The notes: generated from the sequence alone by a model not told the origin. 64,000 bases of DNA from G965220825 sp965220825 (GCA_965220825.1 OZ244839.1:744001-808000), one strand, 5' to 3'; positions 8,570 to 18,339 are shown, numbered from the stretch's first letter. Numbers and translations: made by a program.

Positions 8570-9346
8570 TTATCCTTTGGCCTTCTCGAACAGCTCGAAA
8601 AAATTCCGTGTGGTCGTCCGTGCGATCTCGGCGGTCTCGATGTCTTTGAGCGTGGCGAGGCACGCCGCGGTCCTGGCTATGTAGGCCGGCTCGTTGCGTT
8701 TGCCCCGGTGGGGAACGGGCGCGAGGAACGGTGCATCGGTTTCCACCAGCATCCTCTCCAGCGGCACGTTCCGCGCAACCGCGCGGATGTCGTCCGCCTT
8801 CTTGAAGGTGACGATGCCCGAGAACGAGATATAGAGCCCGAGTTCGAGAGCCGTCCGGGCAAGGTCCGATCCCGAACTGAAGCAGTGGATGACGCCGGGA
8901 AAGGCCCCCTGCTCCGCTTCCTCCCGCAGGATTCGCCCCGTTTCCCTGTCGGCCGCGCGCGAGTGCACGATAAGGGGCAGTCCGCTGGCCCGGGACGCCG
9001 CGATATGCCGCCGGAAGCTCGCCTCCTGAAGCGGTCGGGGGCTGTTGTCGTAGTAGAAATCGAGCCCTGTTTCACCGATGCCGACGACCTTCGGGTCATC
9101 GGCGAGTCGCAGGAGGTCGTCCGAAGATATCTCCGGCTCCGTTCCCGCGTGATGGGGATGGACACCCACCGAACAGAAGACGTTCTCATGGGCTTCGGCA
9201 ATCGCGCGGATAGGATCGAACTGGCTTACCTTGACGCAGATCGTCTGCATCACACCGACGCCGGCATCGGCCGCACGGTCGAGCATCGCGTCGAAGTCCG
9301 GCGCGAAATCGGGGAAATCCAGGTGGCAGTGGCTATCCACCAGCAT
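8570..9346 (-). CDS. tatD: TatD-family metal-dependent DNase
   Basis: A 258-residue TIM-barrel hydrolase with 3'-5' exonuclease / DNA repair activity in its family. Metal ligands appear in DSHCHLD (H6, H8), in GIGETGLDF and in the VETDAPFLAP strand near the C-terminus. Two starts are possible. The ATG at 9376 overlaps the metG stop as ATGA and would add ten residues. The ATG at 9346 has GGGGGAG six bases upstream and matches the family N-terminus (MLVDSHCHLD), so I prefer it. It sits in the metG-tatD-MBL operon. Confidence 0.93.
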   Translation of the reverse strand: MLVDSHCHLDFPDFAPDFDAMLDRAADAGVGVMQTICVKVSQFDPIRAIAEAHENVFCSVGVHPHHAGTEPEISSDDLLRLADDPKVVGIGETGLDFYYDNSPRPLQEASFRRHIAASRASGLPLIVHSRAADRETGRILREEAEQGAFPGVIHCFSSGSDLARTALELGLYISFSGIVTFKKADDIRAVARNVPLERMLVETDAPFLAPVPHRGKRNEPAYIARTAACLATLKDIETAEIARTTTRNFFELFEKAKG

Positions 9347-9372
9347 GGGTCGCTCCCCCGCTTCGGGCGTGG

Positions 9373-10929
9373 TCATGATGCGGAAGCTTCTTCTTCTACA
9401 AAACGGGGAAAGACCGGCTCCGGTTTGGGAAGCGGTGTCTCCGGCTCCAGCGCGTTCGAAGGCGCAAGGGCGGCCAGGTCGCGCTGGTCCGGCGATACGC
9501 CAAGCTGGTCGAGCATACGCCCGCTCGACTCCGGCATGAACGGCTGGGTGAGGATGGCGAGGCGCCGCACGGTCTCCGCGACCGTATAGAGGACCGTCGC
9601 CATGCGCGCAGGATCGGATTTTCGGAGAGCCCAGGGAGCCTGGTCGTCCACATAGCGGTTGGCATGGCCGATCACGTCCCAGATGCGGATCAGCGCCCGG
9701 TGGAAGGCCTGCGCCTCCATTGCCTCCCGCACATCGTCCGTGAGCGACGAGGCGGCGTCCAACAAGGCGCGGTCCGCCTTCTCGAAGGCACCCGGTCGTG
9801 GCACCGCCGCCCCGCAATGGCGAGCGATCATTGCAAGAATGCGCTGTGCGAGATTGCCGTAATCATTGGCGAGATCGTTGTTCATGCGTCGCACGACGGC
9901 CTTGTGCGAAAAATCGCCGTCATTGCCGAACGGCAGCTCCCGCAGCAGAAAATAGCGGATTTGATCCAGTCCGTAGTGCGCGACGATCCGCTCCGGCTCG
10001 ATTACGTTACCGACCGACTTGGACATTTTGCGCCCTTCGTTCGTCCACCAGCCGTGGGCGAATACCCGCTTGGGCGGTTCGATGCCGGCGGCCATGAGGA
10101 AAGCGGGCCAGTAGACCGCGTGGAAACGCAGAATGTCCTTGCCGACCATGTGGAGATCGGCGGGCCAGAAGGCGCGCCAAGCCTCCCTCTTCTCATCGGG
10201 GAAACCCGCCGCACTGATATAGTTCGTGAGGGCGTCCAACCAGACATACATGATGTGATCCGAATCCCCCGGCACCGGGACGCCCCATTTGAAGCTGGTG
10301 CGGGAAATCGAGAGATCGCTGAGCCCGCCGCTTACGAAACTGACCACCTCATTGCGCCGGCTCTCGGGCGCAACCGCCTGGGGGTTTTCCTCGTAGAATG
10401 CGAGCAGCTTGTCCTGCCAGGCCGAGAGGCGGAAGAAGTAGCTCGGCTCTTCGACCCATTCGACCGGTGCGCCGCTGGGAGCGGTCCAGCCCTGCCCCTC
10501 CTTCACCAGCTCCGATTCGGCGTAGAACGCCTCGTCCCGCACCGAATACCAGCCGGCATATTTTCCGAGATAGATATGGCCGTTGTCGGCAATGCGCTTC
10601 CACAGCGCCTGGCAGGCTTCGATATGGCGCGGCTCGGTCGTGCGGATGAAATCGTCGTTGCTGAAGCCCATGACGTCGCCGAGCGCACGGAACCGCTCCG
10701 AAACCTCATCGACGAAGGACTGCGGCTCCTTGCCCGCGGCGGCAGCCGATTTCTCAACCTTTTGCCCGTGCTCGTCCGTGCCCGTGAGAAACAGGACATC
10801 GTGCCCGTCGAGCCGCATGAAGCGTGCGAGCACATCGCACGCGACGGAGGTGTAGGCATGCCCGATGTGAGGTGAATCGTTCACATAGTAGATGGGCGTC
10901 GTGAGATAGTATGGGGCTCGACGCGTCAT
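9373..10929 (-). CDS. metG: Methionyl-tRNA synthetase
   Basis: A 518-residue class I aminoacyl-tRNA synthetase charging tRNA-Met. The HIGH signature is PHIGHAYT near residue 20 and the KMSKS loop is GRKMSKSVGNV around residue 300. Length shows the short form: there is no C-terminal EMAP-like tRNA-binding domain. Start at MTRRAPYYLTTPIYYVN is supported by AGAGGAGCGC before the ATG. It follows holB by 23 bases and overlaps the alternative tatD start by an ATGA. Confidence 0.96.
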   Translation of the reverse strand: MTRRAPYYLTTPIYYVNDSPHIGHAYTSVACDVLARFMRLDGHDVLFLTGTDEHGQKVEKSAAAAGKEPQSFVDEVSERFRALGDVMGFSNDDFIRTTEPRHIEACQALWKRIADNGHIYLGKYAGWYSVRDEAFYAESELVKEGQGWTAPSGAPVEWVEEPSYFFRLSAWQDKLLAFYEENPQAVAPESRRNEVVSFVSGGLSDLSISRTSFKWGVPVPGDSDHIMYVWLDALTNYISAAGFPDEKREAWRAFWPADLHMVGKDILRFHAVYWPAFLMAAGIEPPKRVFAHGWWTNEGRKMSKSVGNVIEPERIVAHYGLDQIRYFLLRELPFGNDGDFSHKAVVRRMNNDLANDYGNLAQRILAMIARHCGAAVPRPGAFEKADRALLDAASSLTDDVREAMEAQAFHRALIRIWDVIGHANRYVDDQAPWALRKSDPARMATVLYTVAETVRRLAILTQPFMPESSGRMLDQLGVSPDQRDLAALAPSNALEPETPLPKPEPVFPRFVEEEASAS

Positions 10930-10952
10930 GCGCTCCTCTTCCGGCGCACCGC

Positions 10953-12011
10953 TCAGCGCTGCGCAGCCTCTTGCAGCGTGACGAATGCGCCGATCAGGGC
11001 TTGTTTGGGATCGAGATTGAGTACGTCCGTCTGGGCGAAAAGGCGGTCCGTCTTTTCCCACGCGTCGACCCAGCGATCAAGCGCGGGGCCGTCGAAGAGT
11101 CTCGCGGCCGCGGCTTCGCCCGGCACGATCTCCTCGCTTTCGTCATTGATACCCATGGCCGCTCGCCGGATCGAGCGGCCCAGCCACCAGAGCATCAGCT
11201 CAGCAAGGGTCCGAAAGCGGTCCACCCCGTCGCGCCCGGCAAGCCCGTCACCGAGACCGTGAAGCGCGGGGGCGTCCACCTCGGGCAAGTCCCGAACAAG
11301 CCCGATAAAACTCTTGTAGAGCGCGACGCCGCCCTGTGCCGCAAGGGACGCGGCCCGTCCGGGGCTTCCTTCCGCGAGTCGCGCAAGCAACCGTCGCTCG
11401 CTCTCGGGCATGGCGGCCATCGCTTCCGCCAGGAGCCCTTCGAGGGTTGTCGCATTCAGCGGATGCATGGCGAGTACGCGGCAGCGGGAGCGAACCGTGG
11501 GCAGCACGCGGCTCGGAACGTGGCTCACCAGCAGAAAGAGCACGCGGTCCGGCGGCTCTTCCAGGCGCTTGAGGAGGGCGTTGGCGGCGTTTCCGTTCAG
11601 CTCTTCGGCGGCATCCACGACGATCACCCGCCATGTCCCCTCGCCCGCCGTAAGAGAGAGGAACGACGAAACCTTGCGCACGTCCGCCACCACGATCTCG
11701 GACCGCAGCGCGCCGCGGTCCCCCACCGTCCGCTCGACGGTGGCGAGACCGGCATGGCTGCCTGCGGCGATGCGGTGGAAGACATCATGGCTTGGCGCCA
11801 ACGCGGGCTCGCCGCCCAGGATCATTCGCGCAAAGCGGAAGGCAAGCGTCGCCTTGCCGATGCCGCGCGGCCCGGTGAGCATCCAGGCATGGGCGAGGCG
11901 CGCGCTCTGCCAGGATCCGACAAGCGTTTTGAGCGCCTCTTCATGCCCGACGAGATGGGGATTGGCGCGAGGAGCGGGCCAGGCGAAAGAGCCGTTGGAA
12001 GCCTCAGCCAT
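10953..12011 (-). CDS. holB: DNA polymerase III subunit delta-prime
   Basis: A 352-residue clamp-loader subunit. The AAA+ P-loop is visible as TGPRGIGKAT (about residues 46-55), followed by a DAAEELNGNAANALLKRLEEPP segment that corresponds to the Walker B and sensor region of the family. A zinc-module Cys cluster is not evident. The gene overlaps the tmk stop by eight bases, which suggests translational coupling, and is followed by metG. The tmk-holB-metG order is conserved in many alphaproteobacteria. Confidence 0.93.
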   Translation of the reverse strand: MAEASNGSFAWPAPRANPHLVGHEEALKTLVGSWQSARLAHAWMLTGPRGIGKATLAFRFARMILGGEPALAPSHDVFHRIAAGSHAGLATVERTVGDRGALRSEIVVADVRKVSSFLSLTAGEGTWRVIVVDAAEELNGNAANALLKRLEEPPDRVLFLLVSHVPSRVLPTVRSRCRVLAMHPLNATTLEGLLAEAMAAMPESERRLLARLAEGSPGRAASLAAQGGVALYKSFIGLVRDLPEVDAPALHGLGDGLAGRDGVDRFRTLAELMLWWLGRSIRRAAMGINDESEEIVPGEAAAARLFDGPALDRWVDAWEKTDRLFAQTDVLNLDPKQALIGAFVTLQEAAQR

Positions 12012-12642
12012 CGACCGTCACGGGAAGCCGCTCGACGACGATCCGCCAAATTGCGCGGTGGACCTCCTCCACGTCCTGGGCCGCGTCGACCACGACGCAG
12101 CGCTTGGGCTCGTTGCGCGCAACGGCCAGGAACCCTTCGCGAATCCGCGCGTGGACATCCCGCCCCATGCGCTCGTAGCGGCTCTTGCGAACGCGCGTGG
12201 CAGCCCGGCGCAAGCCGTCCTCGGCGGGGATGTCGAGGACGATGGTGAGATCCGGCGCGAAACTCTCCAGCGCGAGCGCCGTGAGCTGCTCCAATGCAGC
12301 GGCACTCACGCCCTGGCCGCAACCCTGGTAGACATTCATCGAATCGACATAGCGGTCGGAGACCGCCCAGCGTCCGCTTGCGAGCGCCGGCTGAATCGTA
12401 CGCAGCGTATGGTCGCGACGGGCGGCGCTGTGAAGCATGGCTTCCGTCAACGGGTCCCAGCGCTCGGTCGAACCATCCACCAGGAGCGCACGTATGGCCT
12501 CCGCGCCGTCGGAACCGCCTGGCTCGCGGGTCGCCAGCACGTCGATCCCCTCTGCTTCCAGCGCCGCACAGAGCTTTGCCGTCTGAACGGTCTTGCCGGC
12601 GCCGTCACCGCCTTCGAGGGTGATGAATCGCCCCCGCGCCAT
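12004..12642 (-). CDS. tmk: Thymidylate kinase
   Basis: A 212-residue kinase converting dTMP to dTDP. The P-loop is GGDGAGKT (residues 10-17), the dTMP-binding DRY motif is SDRYVDS, and a LID-like segment (ATRVRKSRYERMG) follows. Length is normal. It lies 19 bases downstream of the D-Ala-D-Ala carboxypeptidase gene and its 3' end overlaps holB. Confidence 0.95.
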   Translation of the reverse strand: MARGRFITLEGGDGAGKTVQTAKLCAALEAEGIDVLATREPGGSDGAEAIRALLVDGSTERWDPLTEAMLHSAARRDHTLRTIQPALASGRWAVSDRYVDSMNVYQGCGQGVSAAALEQLTALALESFAPDLTIVLDIPAEDGLRRAATRVRKSRYERMGRDVHARIREGFLAVARNEPKRCVVVDAAQDVEEVHRAIWRIVVERLPVTVDG

Positions 12643-12661
12643 TGCGGACAGCTGCGCGCCC

Positions 12662-13834
12662 TTAGCGCGCGGAGCCCCAAAGGAGATGTTCGATGGCCGC
12701 GCCGATCCGCCCGAAAGCGGAAAGCTTCTCCACCGAGGCGCCTGCCGCCAACGGCCATTCCCGGGTAGGTGTATCGGGAGCGCTCACCAGAAGGCGCGCA
12801 GCCGGGGTCCCCTCCTCCACCGGGGCGGGAACGGGCCCGTCGGCGACGACCTTCACCTCCATGTCGGGGCGCGCGCGGCGAGGCATGGTGAGCGTCACGT
12901 CCTCGGAGGTCACGAGCGGCACTTCGTCGCTCTCACCGAGCCAGACAGGCAACGTATCCACCGCCTCTCCGGCCTTGAAGAGGGTATAGGTGCCGAACTC
13001 GCGAAAGCCGTAATTGAGCACGCGCTCCGCTTCCCTTGCACGCTCATTGACGCTGGAGAGCCCGTTCATCACCAAAATGAGCCGCCGTCCGTTCCGCTCG
13101 GCGGAGGCGGCGAGACCATAGCCGGAGGCTCGCGTGTAGCCTGTCTTGAGGCCGTCCGCGCCCTCGTAGGTGTAGAGGAGCGGATTGCGGTTCCCTTGTC
13201 GGATGTCGTTGTGGGAAAACTCCGTTTCCGCAAACATGCCGTAATATTGCGGAAAGTCTGCGATCAGATGATGGGCGAGACTCGCCAGGTCTCGCGCGGT
13301 GGTGGTGTGATTCGGGTCGGGCCAGCCAGTGGTGTTGTGGAAGCGGCTGTCGCGGAGGCCGAGCACGGCCGCCTTCCGGTTCATCTCTTCGACAAAGGCT
13401 TCTTCCGAACCTGCAAGTCCTTCGGCGAGCGCCACGCAGGCGTCATTTCCCGACTGCACCACGATGCCCCGCAGAAGGTCGCGGACGGTGACCCGCGAGC
13501 CCACCTCGATATACATCCGTGAGCCCCGCATGCGCCACGCCCGCTCGCTGACCATGATGGCGTCGTCCATGACGATACGACCGCTCGCCAGATACTCGAA
13601 CGCCAGATAGAGCGTCATCATCTTGCTCATGGAGGCGGGGTACATGACCTGGTCCGGATTCTTCTCCGCGAGCACGGTCCCCGTTACATCATCCACCAGG
13701 ATTAGTTGCTTGGCCTTGGTCTCGAACACAGCGGAGGCCGATGGGGGCGGCAGAAGAAGCATCGCGCCGAACGCAAGAATCCAGGCAAGCGCGCCGAGCG
13801 CAGCGCGGTTCATGGTGGATTTCCGGTCTGCCAT
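12662..13834 (-). CDS. dacA: D-alanyl-D-alanine carboxypeptidase (penicillin-binding protein 5/6 family)
   Basis: A 390-residue serine DD-carboxypeptidase that trims pentapeptide stems in peptidoglycan. A signal peptide with a hydrophobic core at residues 11-31 probably ends at SASA (about 35). Active-site motifs are SMSK (68-71), SGN (in VVQSGNDA) and KTG (in GLKTGYT). A C-terminal beta-rich domain (about 290-370) and a last amphipathic stretch (IGAAIEHLLWG) would place it on the outer face of the inner membrane. The promoter at 13871-13898 precedes it, so it need not depend on rlpA transcription. Confidence 0.93.
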   Translation of the reverse strand: MADRKSTMNRAALGALAWILAFGAMLLLPPPSASAVFETKAKQLILVDDVTGTVLAEKNPDQVMYPASMSKMMTLYLAFEYLASGRIVMDDAIMVSERAWRMRGSRMYIEVGSRVTVRDLLRGIVVQSGNDACVALAEGLAGSEEAFVEEMNRKAAVLGLRDSRFHNTTGWPDPNHTTTARDLASLAHHLIADFPQYYGMFAETEFSHNDIRQGNRNPLLYTYEGADGLKTGYTRASGYGLAASAERNGRRLILVMNGLSSVNERAREAERVLNYGFREFGTYTLFKAGEAVDTLPVWLGESDEVPLVTSEDVTLTMPRRARPDMEVKVVADGPVPAPVEEGTPAARLLVSAPDTPTREWPLAAGASVEKLSAFGRIGAAIEHLLWGSAR

Positions 13835-13870
13835 TCCGTCGCGTTCCCAACGAGTCCACGGCGTAGAAGA

Positions 13871-13898
13871 TTTATACGATGCGCCCGGGGCGCGCCAA
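13871..13898 (-). promoter_or_regulatory. Promoter for the dacA-tmk-holB-metG run
   Basis: Read on the minus strand: TTGGCG (13898-13893), a 16-base spacer, TATAAA (13876-13871). It lies in the 74-base gap between rlpA and dacA, about 37 bases upstream of the dacA start. The spacer is made of G+C-rich inverted sequence. Confidence 0.5.
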
Positions 13899-13908
13899 GG
13901 GCATCACG

Positions 13909-14724
13909 TCAACGAGTTTTCGCGGTCACAATATACGAGTCCTTGAAGCCGGCTCGGACTGCCCGGGCCAGAACCGCATTCGCCTCCCCGCGCGACGCCA
14001 ACGGGCCGATGCGCACGGGATAGATGGCACGTCCCGCCCGCGTCTGCCCAACGATGACGACGTTGCGACTGATCGCCAGCGCGCGCTGCCCTGCGCGCCG
14101 TGCTCGTTCCCGGTCTTCGAAAGCCTGGATCTGGACGAAAAGCACCGGCTGATCAGGAGCGGCAGGCTCTGTCCGTGCCTCCGCAACGCGCCGATCCGGC
14201 GAAAGCTCGGCGAGGCCCAGATACTGGACCCTCACTTCGGCCAGGCCCTTGCGGTGGAAGCCCAGCAACTGCGCTCCGCGGCGCGAAATATCGATGATTC
14301 TATCGTCCACGAAGGGGCCGCGGTCGTTGAGCCGCAATGTGAGCGACCGCCCGTTTTCCAAGTTGGTGACGCGCACCCGGCTGGGCAGTGCCAGAGTCTT
14401 GTGGGCGGCCGTGAGGTCGTTCATGTCGAAGACCTCACCGTTCGCGGTCCGGCGGCCATGAAACTTGGAGCCGTACCAGGACGCGATCCCCACCTGGTCG
14501 TAATCCGGCTCGTGGCGCGGATGGTAGCGGATGCCTGCCACTTCGTAGGGCTGTCCCACCTTGTAGCCGGCCGGCACGGGCGGTCCGCGTCCGGGATCGC
14601 TGTCGCCGACCATAATCTCTTTGGCGGAATAGGCCACGAGCTGAACTTCGGCGCAGCCATCGAGAACAAGCGAGCCCGTCGCAAGCGCGAAGACCACCGC
14701 GGCCGGGCGAAGCATGAGCAGCAT
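13909..14724 (-). CDS. rlpA: Septal ring lytic transglycosylase RlpA, lipoprotein with DPBB and SPOR domains
   Basis: A 271-residue lipoprotein. The first 24 residues form a lipoprotein signal ending at Cys24 (LVLDGC; Asp before Gly-Cys is atypical). A double-psi beta-barrel domain (about 65-155) holds GIASWYG...TANGE and LNDRGPFVDDRIIDIS, with the catalytic Asp expected in NDRGPF. A C-terminal SPOR domain (about 190-270) binds denuded glycan at the division site. RlpA cleaves glycan strands lacking stem peptides, so its place beside mltB-like and carboxypeptidase genes makes sense. The ATG at 14715 is an alternative start. Confidence 0.93.
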   Translation of the reverse strand: MLLMLRPAAVVFALATGSLVLDGCAEVQLVAYSAKEIMVGDSDPGRGPPVPAGYKVGQPYEVAGIRYHPRHEPDYDQVGIASWYGSKFHGRRTANGEVFDMNDLTAAHKTLALPSRVRVTNLENGRSLTLRLNDRGPFVDDRIIDISRRGAQLLGFHRKGLAEVRVQYLGLAELSPDRRVAEARTEPAAPDQPVLFVQIQAFEDRERARRAGQRALAISRNVVIVGQTRAGRAIYPVRIGPLASRGEANAVLARAVRAGFKDSYIVTAKTR

Positions 14725-14744
14725 GAAATGCCTGCGCCGGTGCG

Positions 14745-15740
14745 TTACCGACCGGCGATTCGGTCCGCCAGCAACCCGACTGCGGTGGCGAAATAGGTAG
14801 ACCGGTTCCATCGCATGATGCTTCGATAGTTGTTGTAGGCGAGGTAAGCCGGCCCTCCTTCCCCGCCGGGAAGGACGATCGAGCCGTTCATGTCGGTCCG
14901 TGGCAGGTCGGTCCCGTCTTCGCGGCGGACGCCGAGCGCTTGCCATTCGGCGAGCGGCTTGGCCGTCTCGAGACCGGTCAGCGCCGAGTCAAAACCGGCA
15001 GGCAACCGTACCCGCCGGCCCCAAGTCTCGCCGGTCTGCCAGCCGGCTTGGGTCAGATAGTTGGCGGCGGACGCGAATACGTCGATCCGGGTGGTCCAGA
15101 TGTCTCGCCTGCCGTCGCCGTCGAAATCCACGGCGTAGCGTACGAAGCTCGAGGGCATGAACTGGCTCTGCCCCATCGCGCCGGCCCAGCTCCCCATCAT
15201 GTCGCCGGGCGCGATATGGCCTTCCTCGAGAATCTGCAGGGCATTCAGGAGCTCCTTGCGGAAATAGGCGCTGCGCCTGCCGTCATATGCCAGTGTCGCC
15301 AGTGCGCCGATCACGGGAAAGCCGCCGAGGAAGCGTCCGTAGCTGGTCTCGATGCCCCACAGCGCGACGATGAAGCGCTCGGGCACGCCGTAATGCGCGG
15401 CGACCCTCTGCAGCGGGGCGCGGTGGACCCTGAGCATCTCTTGGCCCTTGGCGACCCGGGAGTCGGGCACCACGCGTTCGAGATATTGCGCGAAGGTGAG
15501 CGTGCTCTCCGGCTGGGAGCGATCCAGTTCGATGACGCGCGAAATGGGCTCGATGTCGGCAAAGGCGGCGTCGAACGTAGCGGGCGAAATACCGCTGTCG
15601 AGCGCCTCGATCCGCACGTCTTCCCGCCATTCCTCAAAGGTTTGGCCGGTGGCGGTTTCCTGGGCGCCAACTGTGCCGGCACCCGAGAGCGCGGAGCATG
15701 CAAAAGCCACCATGGCGACAACGCCGCGCGACAGTCTCAC
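14745..15740 (-). CDS. Lytic murein transglycosylase, MltB family
   Basis: A 331-residue periplasmic enzyme that cleaves peptidoglycan with 1,6-anhydro product formation. The start is set at a GTG (15740) because GGAGGAG lies just before it; an ATG ten codons upstream would swallow that site. The signal peptide covers about 1-27 and ends near VGAQ. Catalytic Glu131 is in ALWGIETSYGRF, and GSWAGAMGQSQFMPSSF is the substrate-groove signature of the MltB branch. No lipobox is seen, so this is a soluble periplasmic form. rlpA begins 20 bases after its stop. Confidence 0.92.
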   Translation of the reverse strand: MRLSRGVVAMVAFACSALSGAGTVGAQETATGQTFEEWREDVRIEALDSGISPATFDAAFADIEPISRVIELDRSQPESTLTFAQYLERVVPDSRVAKGQEMLRVHRAPLQRVAAHYGVPERFIVALWGIETSYGRFLGGFPVIGALATLAYDGRRSAYFRKELLNALQILEEGHIAPGDMMGSWAGAMGQSQFMPSSFVRYAVDFDGDGRRDIWTTRIDVFASAANYLTQAGWQTGETWGRRVRLPAGFDSALTGLETAKPLAEWQALGVRREDGTDLPRTDMNGSIVLPGGEGGPAYLAYNNYRSIMRWNRSTYFATAVGLLADRIAGR

Positions 15741-15825
15741 AGGCTCCTCCGACTCGGACCCTACCGTCACCCGCCCCTATGCCACAGCGGGTCGCGCGGC
15801 GCCAAGCCCCGGAATCGCGGTATCC

Positions 15826-16791
15826 TCAGACGAGAGCCTCCGGGTTGATCACCAGAGACCGGTCCAGCCGTCCGTCCAGGGCGTCGAGCACGTTCTGCGC
15901 ACAGCGCACCGCCATGCGCTCGAACGCACCGCGCGAGGACCCGCCCATATGGGGCATGAGAACCGTCGCCGGATGATGCAGAAGCGGATCGTCTGAACGC
16001 GGCGGCTCCGTTTCGAACACATCGAGGCCCGCGCCTGCGAGATGACCGGAATCGAGTGCGGCGGCGAGGGCCGCACTGTCCACCACCGGGCCGCGCGCGC
16101 AATTCACAAGCACGGCGCCGGGTCTCATCAGCGCAATGGCCGCGCCGTCGATCATGTGACGGGTCTCTTCATTGAGCGGGACGTGAAGCGTGACGTAGTC
16201 CGCTTGGGGCAGTGCCGCAGCAAGCGATTCCACGGGCACGCAACCGGCGTTCGTGATGACATCCGGATGAAGGTAGGGATCGTAACACTCCACCCGCATC
16301 TCGAAGGCGCGGCAGCGTGCGGCAACGCGCCGGCCGACGCGGCCGAAACCCACGATCAGGACGGTGCGCCCATAAAGCTCCAAATGATCCGCATCCTCGC
16401 GGATAAGAAAGTCTCCCCGACGCATCGCCTCGTCGTAGCGCCGCCCCATTTTGGAAGCCGCCAGCATGAAATAGAGGGTAAGCTCGGCGACCGTGACGGC
16501 ATTGGCATCTCCGACGGTCGCCACAGGAATGCGTTTCGCCGACGCCGCGTCGAGGTCGATATTGTCGCAGCCGACCCCATGGCGCGCGATCACCTTGAGC
16601 GCCGATGCGGAAGCGAGCACCTCCGCCGGAAGAGGCAGGTACCGGAGAATCAGGCCGTCGGCGTCCGCAATCTCGCGGGTCAGACTCTCGTGATCGTCGC
16701 GCGCCACGGTACGGATTTCGAGACCCTTTCGCCGATTGAGCAGATCGATACCCGCACCGTCGATCGCATCGTGTATGATCACCTTGGGCAT
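15826..16791 (-). CDS. D-2-hydroxyacid dehydrogenase
   Basis: A 321-residue NAD-dependent dehydrogenase of the phosphoglycerate dehydrogenase superfamily. It shows the Rossmann loop VGFGRVGRRVA (about 150), catalytic Arg in NCARGPVVD, Glu in FETEPP and His in MPHMGG. The start MPKVIIHD at 16791 has GGGGAGG six bases upstream. It lacks the C-terminal ACT/ASB domains of full SerA, so it is more likely a hydroxypyruvate/glyoxylate-type or other 2-ketoacid reductase; the substrate is undetermined. It is transcribed divergently from the class III aminotransferase gene. Confidence 0.88.
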   Translation of the reverse strand: MPKVIIHDAIDGAGIDLLNRRKGLEIRTVARDDHESLTREIADADGLILRYLPLPAEVLASASALKVIARHGVGCDNIDLDAASAKRIPVATVGDANAVTVAELTLYFMLAASKMGRRYDEAMRRGDFLIREDADHLELYGRTVLIVGFGRVGRRVAARCRAFEMRVECYDPYLHPDVITNAGCVPVESLAAALPQADYVTLHVPLNEETRHMIDGAAIALMRPGAVLVNCARGPVVDSAALAAALDSGHLAGAGLDVFETEPPRSDDPLLHHPATVLMPHMGGSSRGAFERMAVRCAQNVLDALDGRLDRSLVINPEALV

Positions 16792-16874
16792 GCCGCCTCC
16801 CCTGGCTTTGGCAGGGCGCGCCGACGAGAGGGACGTAGCGTGGTTGCCCACCGAACGATCGAAGGGGCGACGCC

Positions 16875-18284
16875 ATGGCCTTGAACTCTCCCGAAGCGCG
16901 CGATCTTGCGCATCATCTCCATTCCTACACCCATCTGCCCACCCTCGAACGCGAGGGGCCGGTAATTCTCGAGCGCGGCGATGGTATCTACGTCGTGGAC
17001 GTTCATGGCAAGCGCTATATCGAGAGCGTTTCGGGCCTCTGGAACGTGGTGGCGGGCTTTAGTGCCGAACGGCTGGTCGACGCGGCACAGAAGGAGATGG
17101 CCAAGCTTCCGGCCTACCACTCCTTCTTCGGACGGGCCGGAGTCCGCGCCGTGGAGCTCGCCGAGAAACTGGTGGAAATCGCGCCCATGGAGACGGCGCG
17201 GGTTTATTTCGTGAATTCGGGCTCGGAAGCGAACGACACCGTCATCAAGATGCTCTGGATGATGGCAAAGGGCGCAGGCGAGCCGGCGCGGCGCAAGCTG
17301 ATCTCCCGCACCATGGCCTATCACGGCACCTCCGTGGCCTCATGCAGCCTCAACGGCAAGCCCTATATCGGCGCTTTCGGACTGCCGCTTCCGGAAGTGC
17401 ATTATGTGGAGGGTCCGCACTACTGGCGCAATGCGCGCCCCGGCGAGAGCCCCGACGCCTATGCGGAGCGCCTTGCCGCCGAACTCGATGCGCTGATCGA
17501 GGCGGAAGGCCCGGAGACGTTCGCGGGCTTCTTTGCCGAGCCGGTAATGGGCGCGGGCGGGGCGGTGCCTCCGCCGCCCGGCTATTTTCCCAAGATTCAG
17601 GCCGTTCTGAATCGCCATCGCATTCCCATGGTGGCCGACGAGGTCGTCACCGGGCTGGGGCGCACCGGCAAGCTCTGGGGGGCGCAGACCTATGGCTTTA
17701 CGCCCGACATCCTGGTGACCTCGAAGGCGCTGACCTCCGGCTACTACCCCATGGGCGCCGTGCTGCTCTCTCCGGAGATGGACGACCGGCTTCGCCACGC
17801 GGCGGACGCGGTGGGCGAATTCCCCCATGGCTTCACCACCGGCGGCAGCCCGGTAGCAGCGGCGGTTGCTCTGGAAGCGATCGCCATGATCACCGAACCC
17901 GGCGGCCTGCTTGAGAATGTGGTGAAGGTCTCCCCCTGCCTCGAGGCCCTTCTCCGGCGCTTCGAAGAGCATCCCATGGTGGGCGAGGTGCGCCATGTCG
18001 GCCTTATCGGCGCCCTCGAAATCGTGGCCGACAAGCCCTCTAAGCGCCCCTTCCCCGCCGAACTCGAGATCGGCGAGCGGATCGTGAGCGCGGCCTACGC
18101 GCGCGGCCTCATCACGCGCCCCATCGGTGACGCCGTGATCGTGGCCCCGCCCTTCACCATCACCGAAGCGGAGATCGAGGACCTGGTCGCCCGGCTGGGC
18201 GCGGTCCTGGACGAGGTGGGAGATGCCGTGGCGGGTGAGGTGCCTGTACGGGAACCCCTGCCTCTGGCGGCATCGGCGGAGTAG
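16875..18284 (+). CDS. Class III omega-aminotransferase
   Basis: A 469-residue PLP-dependent fold-type I aminotransferase. The family signature runs through VADEVVTGLGRTGKLWG, with the PLP lysine in VTSKALTSGYYPMG (about residue 287). VNSGSEANDT (about 115-124) binds the cofactor phosphate and YHG (about 151) stacks on the ring. Such enzymes act on omega-amino acids, diamines or taurine with pyruvate or 2-oxoglutarate as acceptor. Neighbours (hydroxyacid dehydrogenase, acyl-CoA genes) suggest an amine or amino-acid catabolic role but do not identify the substrate. Confidence 0.9.
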   Translation: MALNSPEARDLAHHLHSYTHLPTLEREGPVILERGDGIYVVDVHGKRYIESVSGLWNVVAGFSAERLVDAAQKEMAKLPAYHSFFGRAGVRAVELAEKLVEIAPMETARVYFVNSGSEANDTVIKMLWMMAKGAGEPARRKLISRTMAYHGTSVASCSLNGKPYIGAFGLPLPEVHYVEGPHYWRNARPGESPDAYAERLAAELDALIEAEGPETFAGFFAEPVMGAGGAVPPPPGYFPKIQAVLNRHRIPMVADEVVTGLGRTGKLWGAQTYGFTPDILVTSKALTSGYYPMGAVLLSPEMDDRLRHAADAVGEFPHGFTTGGSPVAAAVALEAIAMITEPGGLLENVVKVSPCLEALLRRFEEHPMVGEVRHVGLIGALEIVADKPSKRPFPAELEIGERIVSAAYARGLITRPIGDAVIVAPPFTITEAEIEDLVARLGAVLDEVGDAVAGEVPVREPLPLAASAE

Positions 18285-18339
18285 AACGCGACGCCCGTCC
18301 TCTCTCTATTCCGATAACGCGGGCAACAGCGTCCTTCGG